A stretch of DNA of 64,000 nucleotides from Cranoglanis bouderius (lineage: Eukaryota; Chordata; Actinopteri; Siluriformes; Cranoglanididae), in NCBI GenBank assembly GCA_023630585.1, contig CM042543.1, positions 14,609,760 through 14,673,759 on the forward strand. Reading direction: 5' to 3'. Shown one piece after another: positions 41,518 through 52,004 of this stretch (positions within the stretch are counted from its first letter, which is position 1; each line of letters begins with the position of its first letter). The translations under genes and the position numbers were made by a program. The notes under the pieces were generated by a model. That model made no database searches. It saw only the letters and a list, made by a program, of their open reading frames with translations, and was not told where the DNA came from.

Positions 41518-44133
41518 AATTCATGTTCTTTGACATTAAATATAAACTACTAAATATAAAGTGTTAAAAATACAGCTATAGTACCCAATGCCCTTTATAT
41601 CAGTGCCTTGACACAAAAACAGTGTTAACCAAAGTAAAATATATTTTACTGAAATGATTATTGTTCACTAGACATACATAATTGACTAACTCAAATAAAT
41701 AAATAAATAAATAAATAAAGTAAATAAACCCAATCCTACTACAAACCTATTCAGACGTTTTTAGGGAAAAAACAGAAGGAGCAAGCAAAGGATTGATTTT
41801 TATTTTTTATGCCAAAGTATAAAATTAGTCTCATCGTGCATCTTTATTGATCATGCACATGTCTAGGTGTGTCCATTGTAATGACACATTTATGTTGCCA
41901 TTTTTAAACCAAACTGTAGCCCTCTTTACATACTTATGTGCACATTTACATTGTATGAACGAAGTTGCTGTGACATCATGTACTCAAATACAAAGTAAAA
42001 GACTGTGTATAAGGAGTACAATTACACAATTAGATAAGGTTACTCAGAACGCTGAAAAAGCCATCATCACCACCAATGGGAAAATTATGTGCATGAGCAC
42101 TAAAAACAAATATTAGGACACTAACTTCTGGGATGTTCAGCCTCACTGAGTCTCATTCTATCCAGTATGGTCATTCTAATAATAAATATTCTTTTGCTCT
42201 CTAAACAAATTGCAAATGCTGAAAATATATTAAGGAGTAAAATGAGAAATGAAGAAAAACTTTTTGAATAAAGAGTAAAGATGATGGCTAATTAGATTAT
42301 GTTTCTAATGTAAATTTAATGGCTCGTTCTATTCTGTTTTCTTGATTGACCCACATATAGTGGGTTCATTCAGTTTTAGCTGAAATGTCATAATTGTTAA
42401 AAAAAAAATTCCCCAATTTCTGTGTGAATGACAAAAATAAATGATATGCAAATAGTTGTGAACAGTGTTCTGAAATTTGCAGCTGTAATTTGCAGAGAAC
42501 AATAAACCTTGCTTTGTAAAGCTCTAAACATCTGACATCATGTCTCTACCACACAAATCAAATAAAATCCAATAATGTTCATCCTCATGCCGCATGAATT
42601 GAAAAGCAATGTTGTCTCATATACAAGCAGAACACCCTAGTACAAACAGGTCCAGAAGAAAACATTCAGCTTTAGTATGGAAATTGCATAACAAAAAAGT
42701 CTCCCATCTTGCAGAGAGTCACCCCTGCACAGAGATCTATGACGAGTCAAGAAGGATTAGTTTTTCATATTGTGTGCGTCAGTGGGGGTAAGCACACACA
42801 AAAAACACACATGCACACAGACAATTGCGCAACTATGTGCTTTACCCTAAAGGGCCCTTAACAATCACTCATAATCCATTCACCACACAGACAGAGTATT
42901 GCTCATCTTGTTCATTTCCATTCCAGACTTTCCTTTCCTCTTCCTAAACCACTTTCATACATAAGAGAAGCCAAATAAGAGTATTGATCTAGCATGAATA
43001 CGATTACATGGCCAGAGTCAGCACTTAACACTCAATATACATCTACAGATCATCATCTTGGACATTACAAAAAGCAGAGCAGTGAAAATATTGTCAGAGC
43101 ACATTCAAATACAGTCCACAATTAGAATCCACTACCTCTCATATTTGATAAACAGACCAGCATTGTGTCTTTCTGCTGGATAAAGCACACTGCTGAGTTA
43201 ATAGTCTCTGCATTCATTTTTTTCTGTGGCTGGGCCTCTTTGGCAACCGCAACCCCCTCTGGGTCCCTTTGCCACAGTCAAAAGTAGATGAGATCACTTT
43301 CCATTGTAATTAGGTACGAAAGTAAGAATTTGCTTTTGTAGGAAGCCTGCATTCAATCTACAGTTCTTCTTCTCAGTATGCTATGATGGTGACAGATTTT
43401 TACCCTACGGAGTGTAGACAGATACATTTCAAACATATAGGTACTTACTTCAGCAGAACTACATCTTGACTACCCTGCATGCAAAACTGTGCCTGTTAAT
43501 GGAGCTCATTTAAAATATAGGATTTACTGATTTGTCTTACATGTTTACATGTCTAAGCATAATTAATCTCACTGGATTTTGTTCCCCATTCCTGGAGCGG
43601 ACTTTGCCTCAGGAGGCACATTTCTGAACTAGAGGCTTAATTGTTGTGTGCACAAAGGGGGAAAAAAGGGGGGAAAAAACAAAACATTGTGCCTAGTCAG
43701 ACCTAATTCAGTACTCACATAGTGGGGAGGATCAGTGGTCAAGTATATTATTTATACGTTCATAAAACCAGGCATTTAAAATGTGCCAAACCATTATGGT
43801 GTTTCACAGCCACATGGAAAGTATTCCTAAAGTTTGAGTGTTTTACTCCTAAAGCGAGTGTGTCACTCCTAAAGCGAGTGTGTCATGTGGGTGTCATTAT
43901 ACTATAATTAGAATCGTAGAGGAAGTGGAAAAGCTTTCAAAAAGATTTATGGGGTTTCATCCATCGAACCCTCATACCCTCATAGCTAATTGGCATCATG
44001 AACTGCACATCCGAAAGACATTTCGGATGTAAAAACAGCAAATTACTGATAAAGATGAAACACTCTATAACTTACCTTCACAGATTCTGTCGAGCCGTTG
44101 GCGTTTTACTTTGTGTTTGTCAAGCAAAGCCAT
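19132..44133 (-). CDS. ctbp2: C-terminal-binding protein 2 / RIBEYE gene (whole coding span)
   Basis: NAD(H)-dependent transcriptional corepressor of the D-2-hydroxyacid dehydrogenase fold. The short form joins 44076-44133, 27998-28152, 27473-27617, 24880-25086, 24572-24786, 24203-24333, 21502-21629, 21307-21418 and 19132-19306 (minus strand): 1326 nt, 441 residues, against 445 in man. It starts MALLDKHKVKRQRLDRICEG and includes the Rossmann GFGRTGQAVAV loop. The catalytic Arg is in NCARGGLVDE, the Glu in HESEPF and the His in TPHTAWYSEQ. CTBP2-type residues (YRRNTWLYQAL, VIFYDPYLQDG) set it apart from CTBP1. The alternative exon at 38266-40441 yields RIBEYE (1147 aa), the core of photoreceptor, bipolar and hair-cell synaptic ribbons. 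All junctions are GT-AG and frame-consistent. Which fish paralogue (ctbp2a or ctbp2l) is not decided. Confidence 0.95.
19473..20532 (+). mobile_element. Tc1-like transposon, family F, internally deleted
   Basis: TA flanks at 19471-19472 and 20533-20534. Ends CAGTGGCTTGCAAAAGTATT and AATACTTTTGCAAGGCACTG. About 1.06 kb. Plus-strand transposase scraps: FQQDNGPKHK-like near 20030 and WPSQSPDLNPIENLWHCLK at 20101-20160. Lies in ctbp2 intron 8. Confidence 0.92.
20533..21306. other. ctbp2 intron 8, right part
   Basis: Mostly featureless. A 71-bp exon-like segment at 20865-20935 on the minus strand has both splice signals (see findings). Confidence 0.4.
21307..21418 (-). CDS. ctbp2: ctbp2 common exon 8
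   Basis: Encodes RIPDSLRNCVNKEYFIATAP through VHPELNGAY plus AG. Acceptor GTGCACAG, donor GTAAAG, phase 2. Confidence 0.95.
21502..21629 (-). CDS. ctbp2: ctbp2 common exon 7
   Basis: Encodes SFTQGPLKDAPNLICTPHTA through REAAATEIRRAITG. Contains the catalytic His in TPHTAWYSEQ. Acceptor TCACTAG, donor GTACAT. Confidence 0.95.
21630..22170. other. ctbp2 intron 6, right of exon 7
   Basis: No feature recognised. Confidence 0.4.
22511..23944 (+). pseudogene. Tc1 transposase, family G, interrupted and frameshifted
   Basis: Begins MSRYKVFYKAFRKKVVGAYD. The first helix-turn-helix ends KIHHSTVRKIIY, where the nested element splits it; past 23089 it resumes KWHRFQTTANLSRTG. Catalytic pieces: NNVLWTDKSKIELFGQ (first D), then a deletion of the central GGG-WGCF region, FQQDNDPKHTSKST (second D), and WPSQSPDLNPIEILWGDLK (E). 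Not functional. Confidence 0.88.
22641..23088 (+). mobile_element. Nested non-autonomous Tc1/mariner-type element
   Basis: Ends CAACCCCAATTCCAAAAAAG and TTTTTGGAATTGGGGTTG are inverted repeats, with exact TA duplication (22639-22640 and 23089-23090). Inner inverted arms continue (AATGACTTGCAAATCTC against GAGATTTGCAAATCATTGCA). The middle keeps a scrap of another transposase (CACATCTGGAAAGGCACCAT type, near 22845). 448 bp. Confidence 0.93.
24203..24333 (-). CDS. ctbp2: ctbp2 common exon 6
   Basis: Encodes MRQGAFLVNCARGGLVDEKA through DVHESEPF plus AG. Contains the catalytic Arg (NCARGG) and Glu (HESEP). Donor GTGATA, phase 2. Confidence 0.95.
24498..24553. repeat. (TG)n microsatellite
   Basis: Dinucleotide run 19 bp beyond the ctbp2 exon 5 donor, inside intron 5. 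Confidence 0.9.
24572..24786 (-). CDS. ctbp2: ctbp2 common exon 5
   Basis: Encodes RTGQAVAVRAKAFGFNVIF through EHNHHLINDFTIKQ, the core of the Rossmann domain. Acceptor TGTACAG. The donor GTGTGT lies close to a (TG)n array at about 24498-24553. Confidence 0.95.
24880..25086 (-). CDS. ctbp2: ctbp2 common exon 4
   Basis: Encodes GIAVCNIPSAAVEETADST through RIRGETLGLIGFG. Carries the first half of the NAD-binding glycine loop. Acceptor AATGTAG, donor GTGAGA, phase 1 out. Confidence 0.95.
25087..26806. other. ctbp2 intron 3, left part
   Basis: No exon. A possible decayed MITE with TTTCACA-type ends spans about 25150-25325. A 13-bp unit AGGAACACTGTAG is repeated three times near 25995-26030. Confidence 0.35.
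26807..26976 (+). repeat. Short interspersed repeat common in otophysan fish
   Basis: Starts TTTACATTTATGGCATTTGG and runs GCAGATGCCCTTATCCAGAG, AGGGCCCAGCATTGG, then ACCACTGAGCTACCACTGCC. I recognise this as a very common dispersed repeat in catfish and relatives. No promoter boxes or TIR read with certainty. Confidence 0.65.
27473..27617 (-). CDS. ctbp2: ctbp2 common exon 3
   Basis: Encodes [20 protein letters not shown] through VGSGYDNVDIKAAGEM plus one base. Acceptor TTGGCAG, donor GTGAGA. Confidence 0.95.
27998..28152 (-). CDS. ctbp2: ctbp2 common exon 2
   Basis: Joins both alternative first exons. Encodes IRPQIMNGPMHPRPLVALLD through QSTQEIHEK. Acceptor TTTGCAG, donor GTACTC. Includes the start of the substrate-binding domain and part of the PxDLS-binding cleft. 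Confidence 0.95.
29437..29666. repeat. Compound (TA)n/(ACATAT)n/(CA)n microsatellite
   Basis: About 230 bp of alternating purine-pyrimidine sequence: TA blocks with periodic TACACA, ending in (CA)n. Confidence 0.93.
30318..30427. repeat. Long (CA)n microsatellite
   Basis: About 109 bp of CA units with two CCCA interruptions. Confidence 0.95.
31060..31111. repeat. (CA)n microsatellite
   Basis: CA array with CCCACCC interruptions. A separate (TG)n run follows at about 31226-31253. Confidence 0.9.
32971..34709 (+). mobile_element. Chimeric Tc1-like element (family G inside family C ends)
   Basis: Flanked by TA (32969-32970, 34710-34711) and perfect 8-bp inverted tips CAGTGCTG / CAGCACTG. 32981-33931 matches the family G transposase region and 3' part. 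33932-34709 is family C (LWTEESKVELFGRQGS, VKHGGGSVMVWGCFA, then its right arm). The plus-strand coding is broken throughout. Confidence 0.85.
33257..34534 (+). pseudogene. Two fused Tc1 transposase fragments
   Basis: First fragment (family G): LRTDESKIELFGLCNSRHVW with first D, then NDPKHTSKSTKEW in another frame, and PIEMLWADLKRAVHARKPSN. Second fragment (family C): FWENVLWTEESKVELFG, GGGSVMVWGCFAVSG, and MLWQDIKWAVHTRKPSRM to VIAAKGGNSFF. Many indels. Confidence 0.85.
34712..38259. other. ctbp2 intron before exon 2, left of RIBEYE exon
   Basis: No transposon or gene recognised. The 152-residue frame at 37422-37880 has no splice or family support. This unusually repeat-free 3.5 kb could hold regulatory sequence. 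Confidence 0.35.
38266..40441 (-). CDS. ctbp2: RIBEYE A-domain exon of ctbp2
   Basis: One large exon encoding 725 residues plus one base from ATG at 40441. An in-frame GTG at 40447 sits at a splice acceptor and is not the start. The N-terminus has FPIGRSQSWDMLGG, the conserved opening of RIBEYE. Next is a low-complexity Ser/Pro-rich part, a Gln/Pro/Val-rich tract (about residues 286-351), a compact SAM-like module (about 409-470), more Pro/Gln-rich sequence, and a conserved end (RRTGPPVIVSTMASPDTS). Donor GTAAAT (38265-38260), phase 1, gives DTSIRPQIMNGP with exon 2. The A domain builds the ribbon scaffold; the B domain is CtBP2. Longer than the mammalian A domain. Confidence 0.95.
39032..39217 (-). 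other. ctbp2: SAM-like module in RIBEYE A domain
   Basis: Residues about 409-470 of RIBEYE: DPEFLAFLRNEGLSESTI, LLQQGFDSTAMLAVMEQND and VAPNLGQARVLSRV. The spacing and hydrophobic pattern (short helix, Gly-containing turn, F-D turn, leucine-rich helix, L-G-x-A/R-x-x-x-L end) resemble sterile alpha motif domains. It is the only island of ordinary folded-protein composition in an otherwise disordered A domain. Structural assignment is inferred. Confidence 0.5.
39392..39586 (-). repeat. ctbp2: Gln-rich coding repeat in RIBEYE
   Basis: Imperfect CAG/CAA-rich repeat encoding QQQQAQQQKQQQVQ, then VLQGQPVQQ and QQMQPIQQVQQM units. Likely length-variable and disordered. Confidence 0.85.
40442..41000 (-). 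promoter_or_regulatory. ctbp2: Candidate RIBEYE-specific promoter and 5' UTR exon
   Basis: A good acceptor (CTGTCTAG, exon from 40447) lies 6 bp before the RIBEYE ATG, and a donor GTAAAG (40836-40831) lies upstream. A short leader exon from about 40837 upward could splice over a 389-bp intron. TAATCC, the CRX/OTX core, occurs at 40947-40942 (minus) and 40675-40680 (plus). RIBEYE is known to start from an internal promoter. Confidence 0.4.
41001..44075. other. Intron between the two ctbp2 first exons
   Basis: No exon seen. A 20-bp unit, ACTCCTAAAGCGAGTGTGTC, is tandemly repeated at 43845-43884 with a decayed third copy before it. Confidence 0.4.
41442..41515. repeat. (TA)n microsatellite
   Basis: About 36 TA units. 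Confidence 0.95.
44076..44133 (-). CDS. ctbp2: ctbp2 first coding exon, nuclear CtBP2 form
   Basis: Encodes MALLDKHKVKRQRLDRICE plus the first base of Gly, nearly identical to the mammalian CtBP2 N-terminus with its basic KHKVKRQR stretch, known for nuclear retention. Donor GTAAGT (44075-44070), phase 1. Joined to exon 2 it reads CEGIRPQIMNGP. Too short for frame-based detection; found by motif. Confidence 0.95.
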
Positions 44134-44246
44134 TGTAGTGGTGCAGCCTCCTCGTCTCGGCTAGCTGTACACTGGGCTAAGCCACAAAACACTAGTGTCC
44201 CCTCACCCCCGGCAGGGCATGCCTTCACCTCACACCTGCATGCATG

Positions 44247-44247
44247 C

Positions 44248-44283
<36 letters not shown>
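44247..44283. repeat. (CA)n microsatellite
   Basis: CA array about 115 bp upstream of the CtBP2 short-form ATG. Confidence 0.9.
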
Positions 44284-44285
<2 letters not shown>

Positions 44286-45030
44286 CATTGAACAGATAAC
44301 CTCAATTCCTACAATGGTCTACTGTCTTTTCATTGAGGTAGTTTCATTAGGACAGGTCGTATGGAGTGGTGCAATAATGAAATACTGCCACAAGAGGGAG
44401 CTATATCACTATTCAAACAAGCCGTTCAATAAAACTAAAAACCCAAATCCAGACACAAGACACACTATCAAACACTCTTGTCATTACTTTCACTGCTATG
44501 ATGTAAATACTGCTTAAATTTTTTTTTTTTTTTTTGGCACAATCTCACTCACAAACACACCACTTCTGTGGTTAAAGACCTTGTTCCTTTTCAGGTTGAC
44601 GGAGAGTGATCACAACATGAGCCACACATGTACTTACACCATTCTTCAAAAGCCTCAGTTCCAGCCATTACACTGGAGGCTAAATATCAGTCATTCAGAG
44701 CAGAGAGTCCAGGCATTCAGGGAGGCCTAATGGAACCTTTTTATCACGACTCCTCAGTCATCAACATATTCCTCTTAAATCCCAAGCGCTCCTCTCACTT
44801 GCTCCCCATATTTCATACAGTGAGTGTAAGCTAGAAACTCCGCAGCCTCGAATATCCATTATTTTTGAGTCCGCTTTGTGTTTTTGACTGCTTTACTACC
44901 AGAGTGAGATACACCACAGCAGCACATGGAAGACAGGATCAACATTTCTCAACCAGCCCACATTTAAGCAGCAACAGAAAAGATGCAACACATCTGATAC
45001 ACATGGTGTGCACTTACAGTACATAACACT

Positions 45031-45075
<45 letters not shown>

Positions 45076-46774
45076 CTCACCAGTGGATACTTGTACTGTA
45101 ATTTTGATAGACCAGTCTGCTGGGAATATAATTAGAATATCGATATCTATATAATATTGATATCACAATAAATAATCACAGGACAGTTTTCCTAAAAGTA
45201 TCGTCAGTACTGACTAATGTCCTCGTCGCTCACAATAACAAGTAAAATGAACAAGTTCACTTTCCCTAAATAAATTTTAGTTTTAAAATGAGTCAATAAA
45301 AATGTGGTACTAATGTTTGACTGGCACTCTTTTAGCAAACTATTTCACCGCTAACACATGGAAATGTTATTAGAGTTATAAATGTATAGAGTTCACAACA
45401 ACCTAATTTAACTAACTGGCCAGACATTAAGTTTTCAGTGGTTCTTGTTGTACAGTGAGCATCAGAGTAATATTATAATATCTTCTGATCATTTCTGGAA
45501 AAGCAGATACACTAAAACCTTTAAATGAGCAAAATAATCTTTAATAATCACAGGTTAACGAGCACCTTAGGATGCTTTCACATATGTGGTATTAAGCCCA
45601 ATTAAACAGAACCTCAGTGTGTTTTCCCCCTCTGTGCGGTTCAGGCTTGGACCAACACACCTTGGTCTGAGAGTGTCTGAACAAGGCTGTCTGGGCCCAG
45701 GTTCATGCAAACTCTACAGCGGTTCAGTTGTAGCGAGAACATAATTCGACCCTAAATCAATTCAACCAAAGAAGTGAACCAAATGTGTCCTGTATTTAGG
45801 GTTGTCATGTAGCAAATTTTTTATTTATTTATTTTTTTTTAACATAGATGTGAGCTGCTAACCTGATAGCGCAGCACTGTAGAACTGCAGAAATGCAATA
45901 TGTTGTGGATATTTGGACAGACCAACAAAAAGAGAAACTAAACAATGGATACGATACACAAAACCTTTTAACTACTTATTCATAGAATTCTTTAATTGTT
46001 AGTGGTCTCCATGCTCATGATTTCAATGCATCCTTGTATCCCCATTTTTAATGAGTTGTTTGGAAACTGTTGTGGATGTTTGCAGAGTGCTGATACTTGG
46101 AAAGGACAGTTCTAAAAAAAAATATTATTAATGTTGTTTATATAGCCCACAGAGGTGGCAGCAACAGCTTTTCAGAAGACACAAAGAGATCACCTGTATC
46201 CACTTCAAAGCTGTGTCTGTGTTTTAAAGTGCTCTCTCACACAGTGTGTGAATTACAGCTGTCCCATTCACCAACCTGCTGCTTTGATTCATCTGCACCT
46301 GTGAGCATGCCTGTGAGAGACAATTACAGTGGTGCAGCATTCTGTGATTGAAAGGTTTGAGTCTGCACCCCCCGCAGTTCAGTCTTGCTAGTTTGGATAT
46401 TTTTCATGTCACCTATTTCTGTGACGCAATGTATTAATTTAATACTTGCAAAAATAATATGCATAGGTATTTAATAACTTGCACCTAAGTATCATTTGTC
46501 AGAAGATTATGTGCTCATACTCGGTCATATTTTACATAATTGACATTTTGAAATAGCTCAGCCTTGGTTTTGTTCAGGTCTAATATGCAGATCTTTTTCT
46601 GTCATAACATTCATTCTGCTTGGGAAAACCGCCACAAGCATATGTCCGTAACAGGGTATCAACTAGGTGCGCTTTGAAATGCCACTGCTGATAAAACCAG
46701 CAACAGGCTTCTGCATTTTCTTCAGTATGACAACAACAATTTCTGTGAGCTGAACTGTCAGCAATATATCATCC

Positions 46775-46818
<44 letters not shown>

Positions 46819-48605
46819 TAGAGATAGAGATAGAGGCTTGATATATGCCACTATTTTACTGAGACTAATACATATTAATGTGTTTATTCCTTCAAAAAAC
46901 TGACCTTTTGCTTTAATGCCTCAGGGGAACTTGAGAAACACCTTTTTTTTTTTAGATAAAGCTCAAAATACTTGACCTTCCTCCCACACAATGCATTTGT
47001 CTGTCTTTCAGACTGTCATTCACCTCCACACACACACTTACAGAATCAGTGTGCAATCAAGCCAAAAAGTACGTCATATTTTAGGCATGTTAGACATTGG
47101 ATCTTGCAGCTACAAATTAACTGATAAAGTACATGAAGACATGTCTCATTAGAGGAAACTCCACCATTTTTCAACTTAACCTCTATGTTGTCAGTTTATG
47201 ATTACTACTGACAAGAATTTTGACACACTTTCCTGTACCGAAAAGCCACTTATAATTGAAGTCTTATGGGCAGTCGTTGAATTCCACTCATAAATGTTTA
47301 AAATATGCAACACAAATTCAAAACTATGAATGTTACATTTTAAACTGAATGGTCTAAGGATAGACAATGTGACACTGCCTTAAAAAGCTATTTTTATTTC
47401 GTTTTATACAACGTTTAAGCACTAGAGCAACACAGTAAAAAGATATTCTGGTCACTTATCATGATGGATCATAACTTTCATGAAGTATCTGTCCGATTCA
47501 TGTGCGCTGTGTTTGCTTTGAGCTACACTGACTACATACATAACCATAATGACAAATTCTTCCCCCTGTAAGTCACCCTATTTCTTATAGGATGAATTAT
47601 ACAGCTTTATATCTTTGACCAAAGAGTTCATGAACGTTTTCTACAAGAATACATGTTTACCATTTTTTGACTTCCCCAATGCTTTTGCTGTTTTGAATTA
47701 TAGGTTTAGTAGAGCTTGTTGTCTTTTTTTGAAATTTTGAAATGATTGCCTGTAGTAATACTACACACAGCACACATGCAGTAGATAGTGATACGTTTTT
47801 TTGTTGTTGTTTTTTAAACAAAGCATGACAACAGATGGCCCCTTCCCTATGACCTCCTGGTGACATTCTGAAGTCATGGACATCTGCTTGCCTTTCACTC
47901 TCTAAACTAAACCACCTGCATATTACTCATGTGCTGTGATATGCTCTCAAACCCCCCCCCCCCCCCCAAAAAAAAACACCACATGTAGCATTTACGGCAA
48001 AACTTGAAATTTAGATGAAAATCCTCATAACCTCAACACTTTCCAATTTAGAACTTCTGGAAGAAATATACTAGTGATGTCCAAATTACTGGTTCTCAGT
48101 GGTGTCTGAAACTTGGTTCTGCATTTATTCCACTAGAGATCACACACTCAGAGAGGAATTCTGAGCACTTCATTTCACCATGTAGCTGAAGAGACACCCA
48201 GCTGACTGGTATGCAGAGAGACACAGAGGAGGGGGGACTCTATAGAAACAAGACAGCTGTGACTCAAACGATGATCTCTGGTGTATTCACATATTCATAT
48301 AGATCAGGAATTTAGCCATGGGAGTCATTTCAGGAATGTTAATTAAAAACATTATTTAATAGACTGACACCAGGTATAAAAGACCATGCCATTATGAAGG
48401 TCTTGAACATCAGCCACAAAAGACATGTTGCTTATCCTGACCCTCATGGCTCCTCCTTTACTGAACCGAGCCAGCATGGCACTGAGAAGCTCCATCTGTC
48501 TCTTATATGCAAAGATCTGTTAGCTCTGAACTGCTTCTCCTTCTGTGTGTCTGTGTGTGTGTGTGTGTGTGTGAGATTGTGAGAGTGAGATTGTGAGAGT
48601 GAGAT

Positions 48606-48642
<37 letters not shown>

Positions 48643-49411
48643 GTCAGAGAGAGTCAGAGAGAGAGGCATTTCAACCATATAACCCCAGACTCATCACTGT
48701 GCAAGCTCAGGGACAAAAATCAAATCTATTTAAATTTTACAGAGCTATGAATGACATTATGCTTCCAAAGGGGCCCAATGTCAAACTGTAATTTGATGCT
48801 AATTACTGCTCTGAAAAGCAATATAAAAGCCATTTCATAACATTACACTACAGAATACAAGAGAAAATAACCTGTTTAAAATAGTTTATTAGAAATTAGG
48901 TTATTTATCAGTGATCATAATAGTGAAGAAGACCAGACTTGCAAGAGCTTTTTAACTATAATACCATTAAGGCAGTTTGAATGTATAAATTGCCAGAATA
49001 TGTTACTGCAAACCTGCAGTTTGATGATTATTATCAGATACAGGAAATGTTAATCAAAATCACAATCACAGGGTCCATGTCAGCTGTGTTCATTTGTTTC
49101 GAAATGAAGATGGGTGAAACAAGGAGCCAAATTATTTTATTTTTCTTAGCACATGCCATAATAGGAAATCAATTCTTTTTTTCATAAAATTATTTTTCGT
49201 CTCATTTTTAACTATTGCTACTGTTTTAATACACAAAGTCTACAAATCAAATATTGATAAATCCAAATGTACAGCAGTAGTTTTAAGCATAAATCAAAGT
49301 CACCTGGAAGTACAAGTAAGCTATACTTGTGTAATCATTTATAATCATAAAATTTGCACTCTTTTTTTTCTTCTTTGAACTTTATTTTGTTTTCATAAAA
49401 TGGGATAAACA
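44284..49411. other. ctbp2 5' intron
   Basis: No exon recognised. Holds (CA)n at about 45033-45075 and 46776-46817, a C run at 47952-47968, a (TG)n(GA)n block at about 48545-48665, and a probable decayed hAT-type MITE at about 45570-45790 with GCTTTCACA at its left end. Confidence 0.4.
48545..48665. repeat. (TG)n and (GA)n compound repeat
   Basis: TG run, then GTGAGATTGTGAGA units, then a GA run. Confidence 0.9.
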
Positions 49412-49413
49412 TA

Positions 49414-50132
49414 CAGTGCCCTCCACTAATATTGGCACCCTTGGTAAATATGAGCAAAGAAGGCTGTGAAAATTTGCCTTTATTGTTTAACCTTTTCATC
49501 TTTTGTTTAAAAAATCTCACAAAAATACTCTGCTCTCATGGATATCAAACAATTGCAAACAAAACACAGGTTTATTAAAAAAAAATAAAACAACAACAAC
49601 TTTGTTAAATATAGGTATGCAACAATTATTTCTCCCCTATGAATTCATGTGAGAAAAATATGTTTGAAGTATATTCCCATTGATATTTTACATTTTTTTA
49701 GTACACCTGGGTGACTAGGAACAGGAAATTATTCAACCATGACTTCCTGTTTCACAGGGGTGTAAATATGAGTAACACATAGGCCAAATTCCCTTAATCA
49801 TTCATAACAATAAGTAAGACCAAGGAATATAGCTGTGATGTGCAGCAAAAGGTTCTCCAACCTCATCAGGCATTGTAGGAGAAGACTCAGAGCTGTTATC
49901 TTGGCAAAGGGAGGTAGCACAAAGTATTGACTAAAAAGGGTGCCAATAATTGTTGCACACATATATTTAACAAAGCTTTTTTTTTTTTTGGATAAACCTG
50001 TGTTTTGATTGCAATTGTTTGATATCCATGACAGCAGAGTATTTTTGTGAATTTGTTTAACAAAAGGTTAAACAATAAATAGAGCCTTCTTTGCTCATAT
50101 TTACCAAAGTGCCAATATTAGTGGCAGGAATG
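49414..50132 (-). mobile_element. Tc1-like transposon, family A, large internal deletion
   Basis: TA-flanked; CAGTGCCCTCCACTAATATT at the left and ATTAGTGGCAGGAATG at the right. 719 bp against 1601 for the full copy. Most of the transposase is gone; a scrap of its start region is near 49805-49860. Confidence 0.9.
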
Positions 50133-51594
50133 TATGCAGGAATACATTTTTGGAAATTATTCAGCCTTCATGTCGTCCTCCTTTACCATCACCCTCTTGC
50201 TATTTTTAAAAAGCACATAGTGATCCATATTAGCAGCACATCAGGCACTGACAGAGAATTTTTAATCTACCCTTCTTGCTACTTGATACCCAGTAATTGC
50301 TGTTTTGAACATCTCGTTTGCATATATCATGGGAAAATGAAAACCAAATGAACTCAATACTGGTGTGTATCAGCAGTATTTGTAAAATTTGTAAAAGGTC
50401 TAGCTACTTAAAATTCCTTGCTTACAGCTAACATGACTGAAAGCTGACTACATTTTTTTGAATCTTTAAATGCTTAACCATTAATGGTTATTTTAGGAGT
50501 ACAAATAAGACAATCTGAAGTGGTTATGTTTTGTTTTGTTGGATTCGCCTTGAGAATAAATACATTCCATAGTCCATTCACCTTTAAACATTTTGTTGTC
50601 ACTGTCAACCTTTTCGTTAAATAAGCCATGTTGTCACATCACTAATCAGACGAGAGAGGGTAAATAAAAAGAAAAATCTAGTCTGTGAAAACTCTCCCCA
50701 TTCTGACTGAATGTCTCTAGCCCTAGTGTATATTATACACCAAAAACTTCTTCTCATTTCTATGTGTTTGTGCCTCTGCCCTCCCCCACCAACCTGCACA
50801 ACAGCAAATCATAAATATTAAAGCATCTGTTTACATTTACCTAACTAAGTGATAATTCATGTCCAATGTCCTTCTTCACATTCTGCAATATATGCTGAGA
50901 CTGTGTAATGTTTTAGTGCCTTGGGGAAGGTAGAAACGTGAGGGGTTCTCACATGAGACAGGGATGGGGGAGGTGTGTAAAACCAAGGTCACCTGTCATT
51001 TTACCTTAAATGCAACTGTGTGCTGAACTCTCTCCATGCCTGTGATGTTTATCACTGGACAAGTCTTCTTATAAAAGTTTAAATAGCTTGTGTTTTTTGG
51101 GGGGCTATTATTCAAATTAAATTAAACTAAAACAAAAAAAAGTCATGAGTGATAATACACGAATAGAGAACAAATTGGATTAAATCTTTCATTTACTGAC
51201 AGGTGTTACTAATAAATTTCTTTACACCCCTAGAATTCCCTACAGCAAAACACCTCACACTATCAGACTCTCCATCACATACTAGATCAGTGACTCAAGT
51301 ATATATTCCCTCACTGTATTGTTCCTGTATGAGTGACGATAACTGAACAGGGAACATACAACACTTTGAAGAAAAAACTGTGGCAAAACACTGAACATGA
51401 AACTGTACATACACCAGATCATTGTTTGCACTGGGCGCTGTTGTGATTTGAAATATTTTCCCAGCATGCCTCATTAAACAAGTATCTAATAACCATTGAC
51501 AGCAGATGCCTGAGTGAAAAAGAGCTACACATACTCCCTTCTCCCAGACTAGAGCTCCTTACCAACAAAGAGCCATTTCCCTAATCACTCCTAA

Positions 51595-51660
<66 letters not shown>

Positions 51661-51965
51661 CTTCCAAACCTTCACTCTGGGTTTCTAGAGGTGTGGCATC
51701 ATTCTTCAGCTTCTGAGCGGAGTTTCCCAAAAGCATCACAGCACAAAGATCACACACAATTAAGATGATCTACAGTGTTTTAAGGAATTTGGACCCTGAC
51801 CAAGTTGACACAATCAAAAAGATTGTGAAGAATCAGATAAACACAACTGAGCAACCGATAAACACAAATGAGCAATCAGATAGACACAACTGAGCATTTC
51901 AAAGCATGCCATTATGCTTAAGCAAATTTGTTACTCTATTGCTTTCAGTGTGTTACTGTTCAACT

Positions 51966-52004
<39 letters not shown>

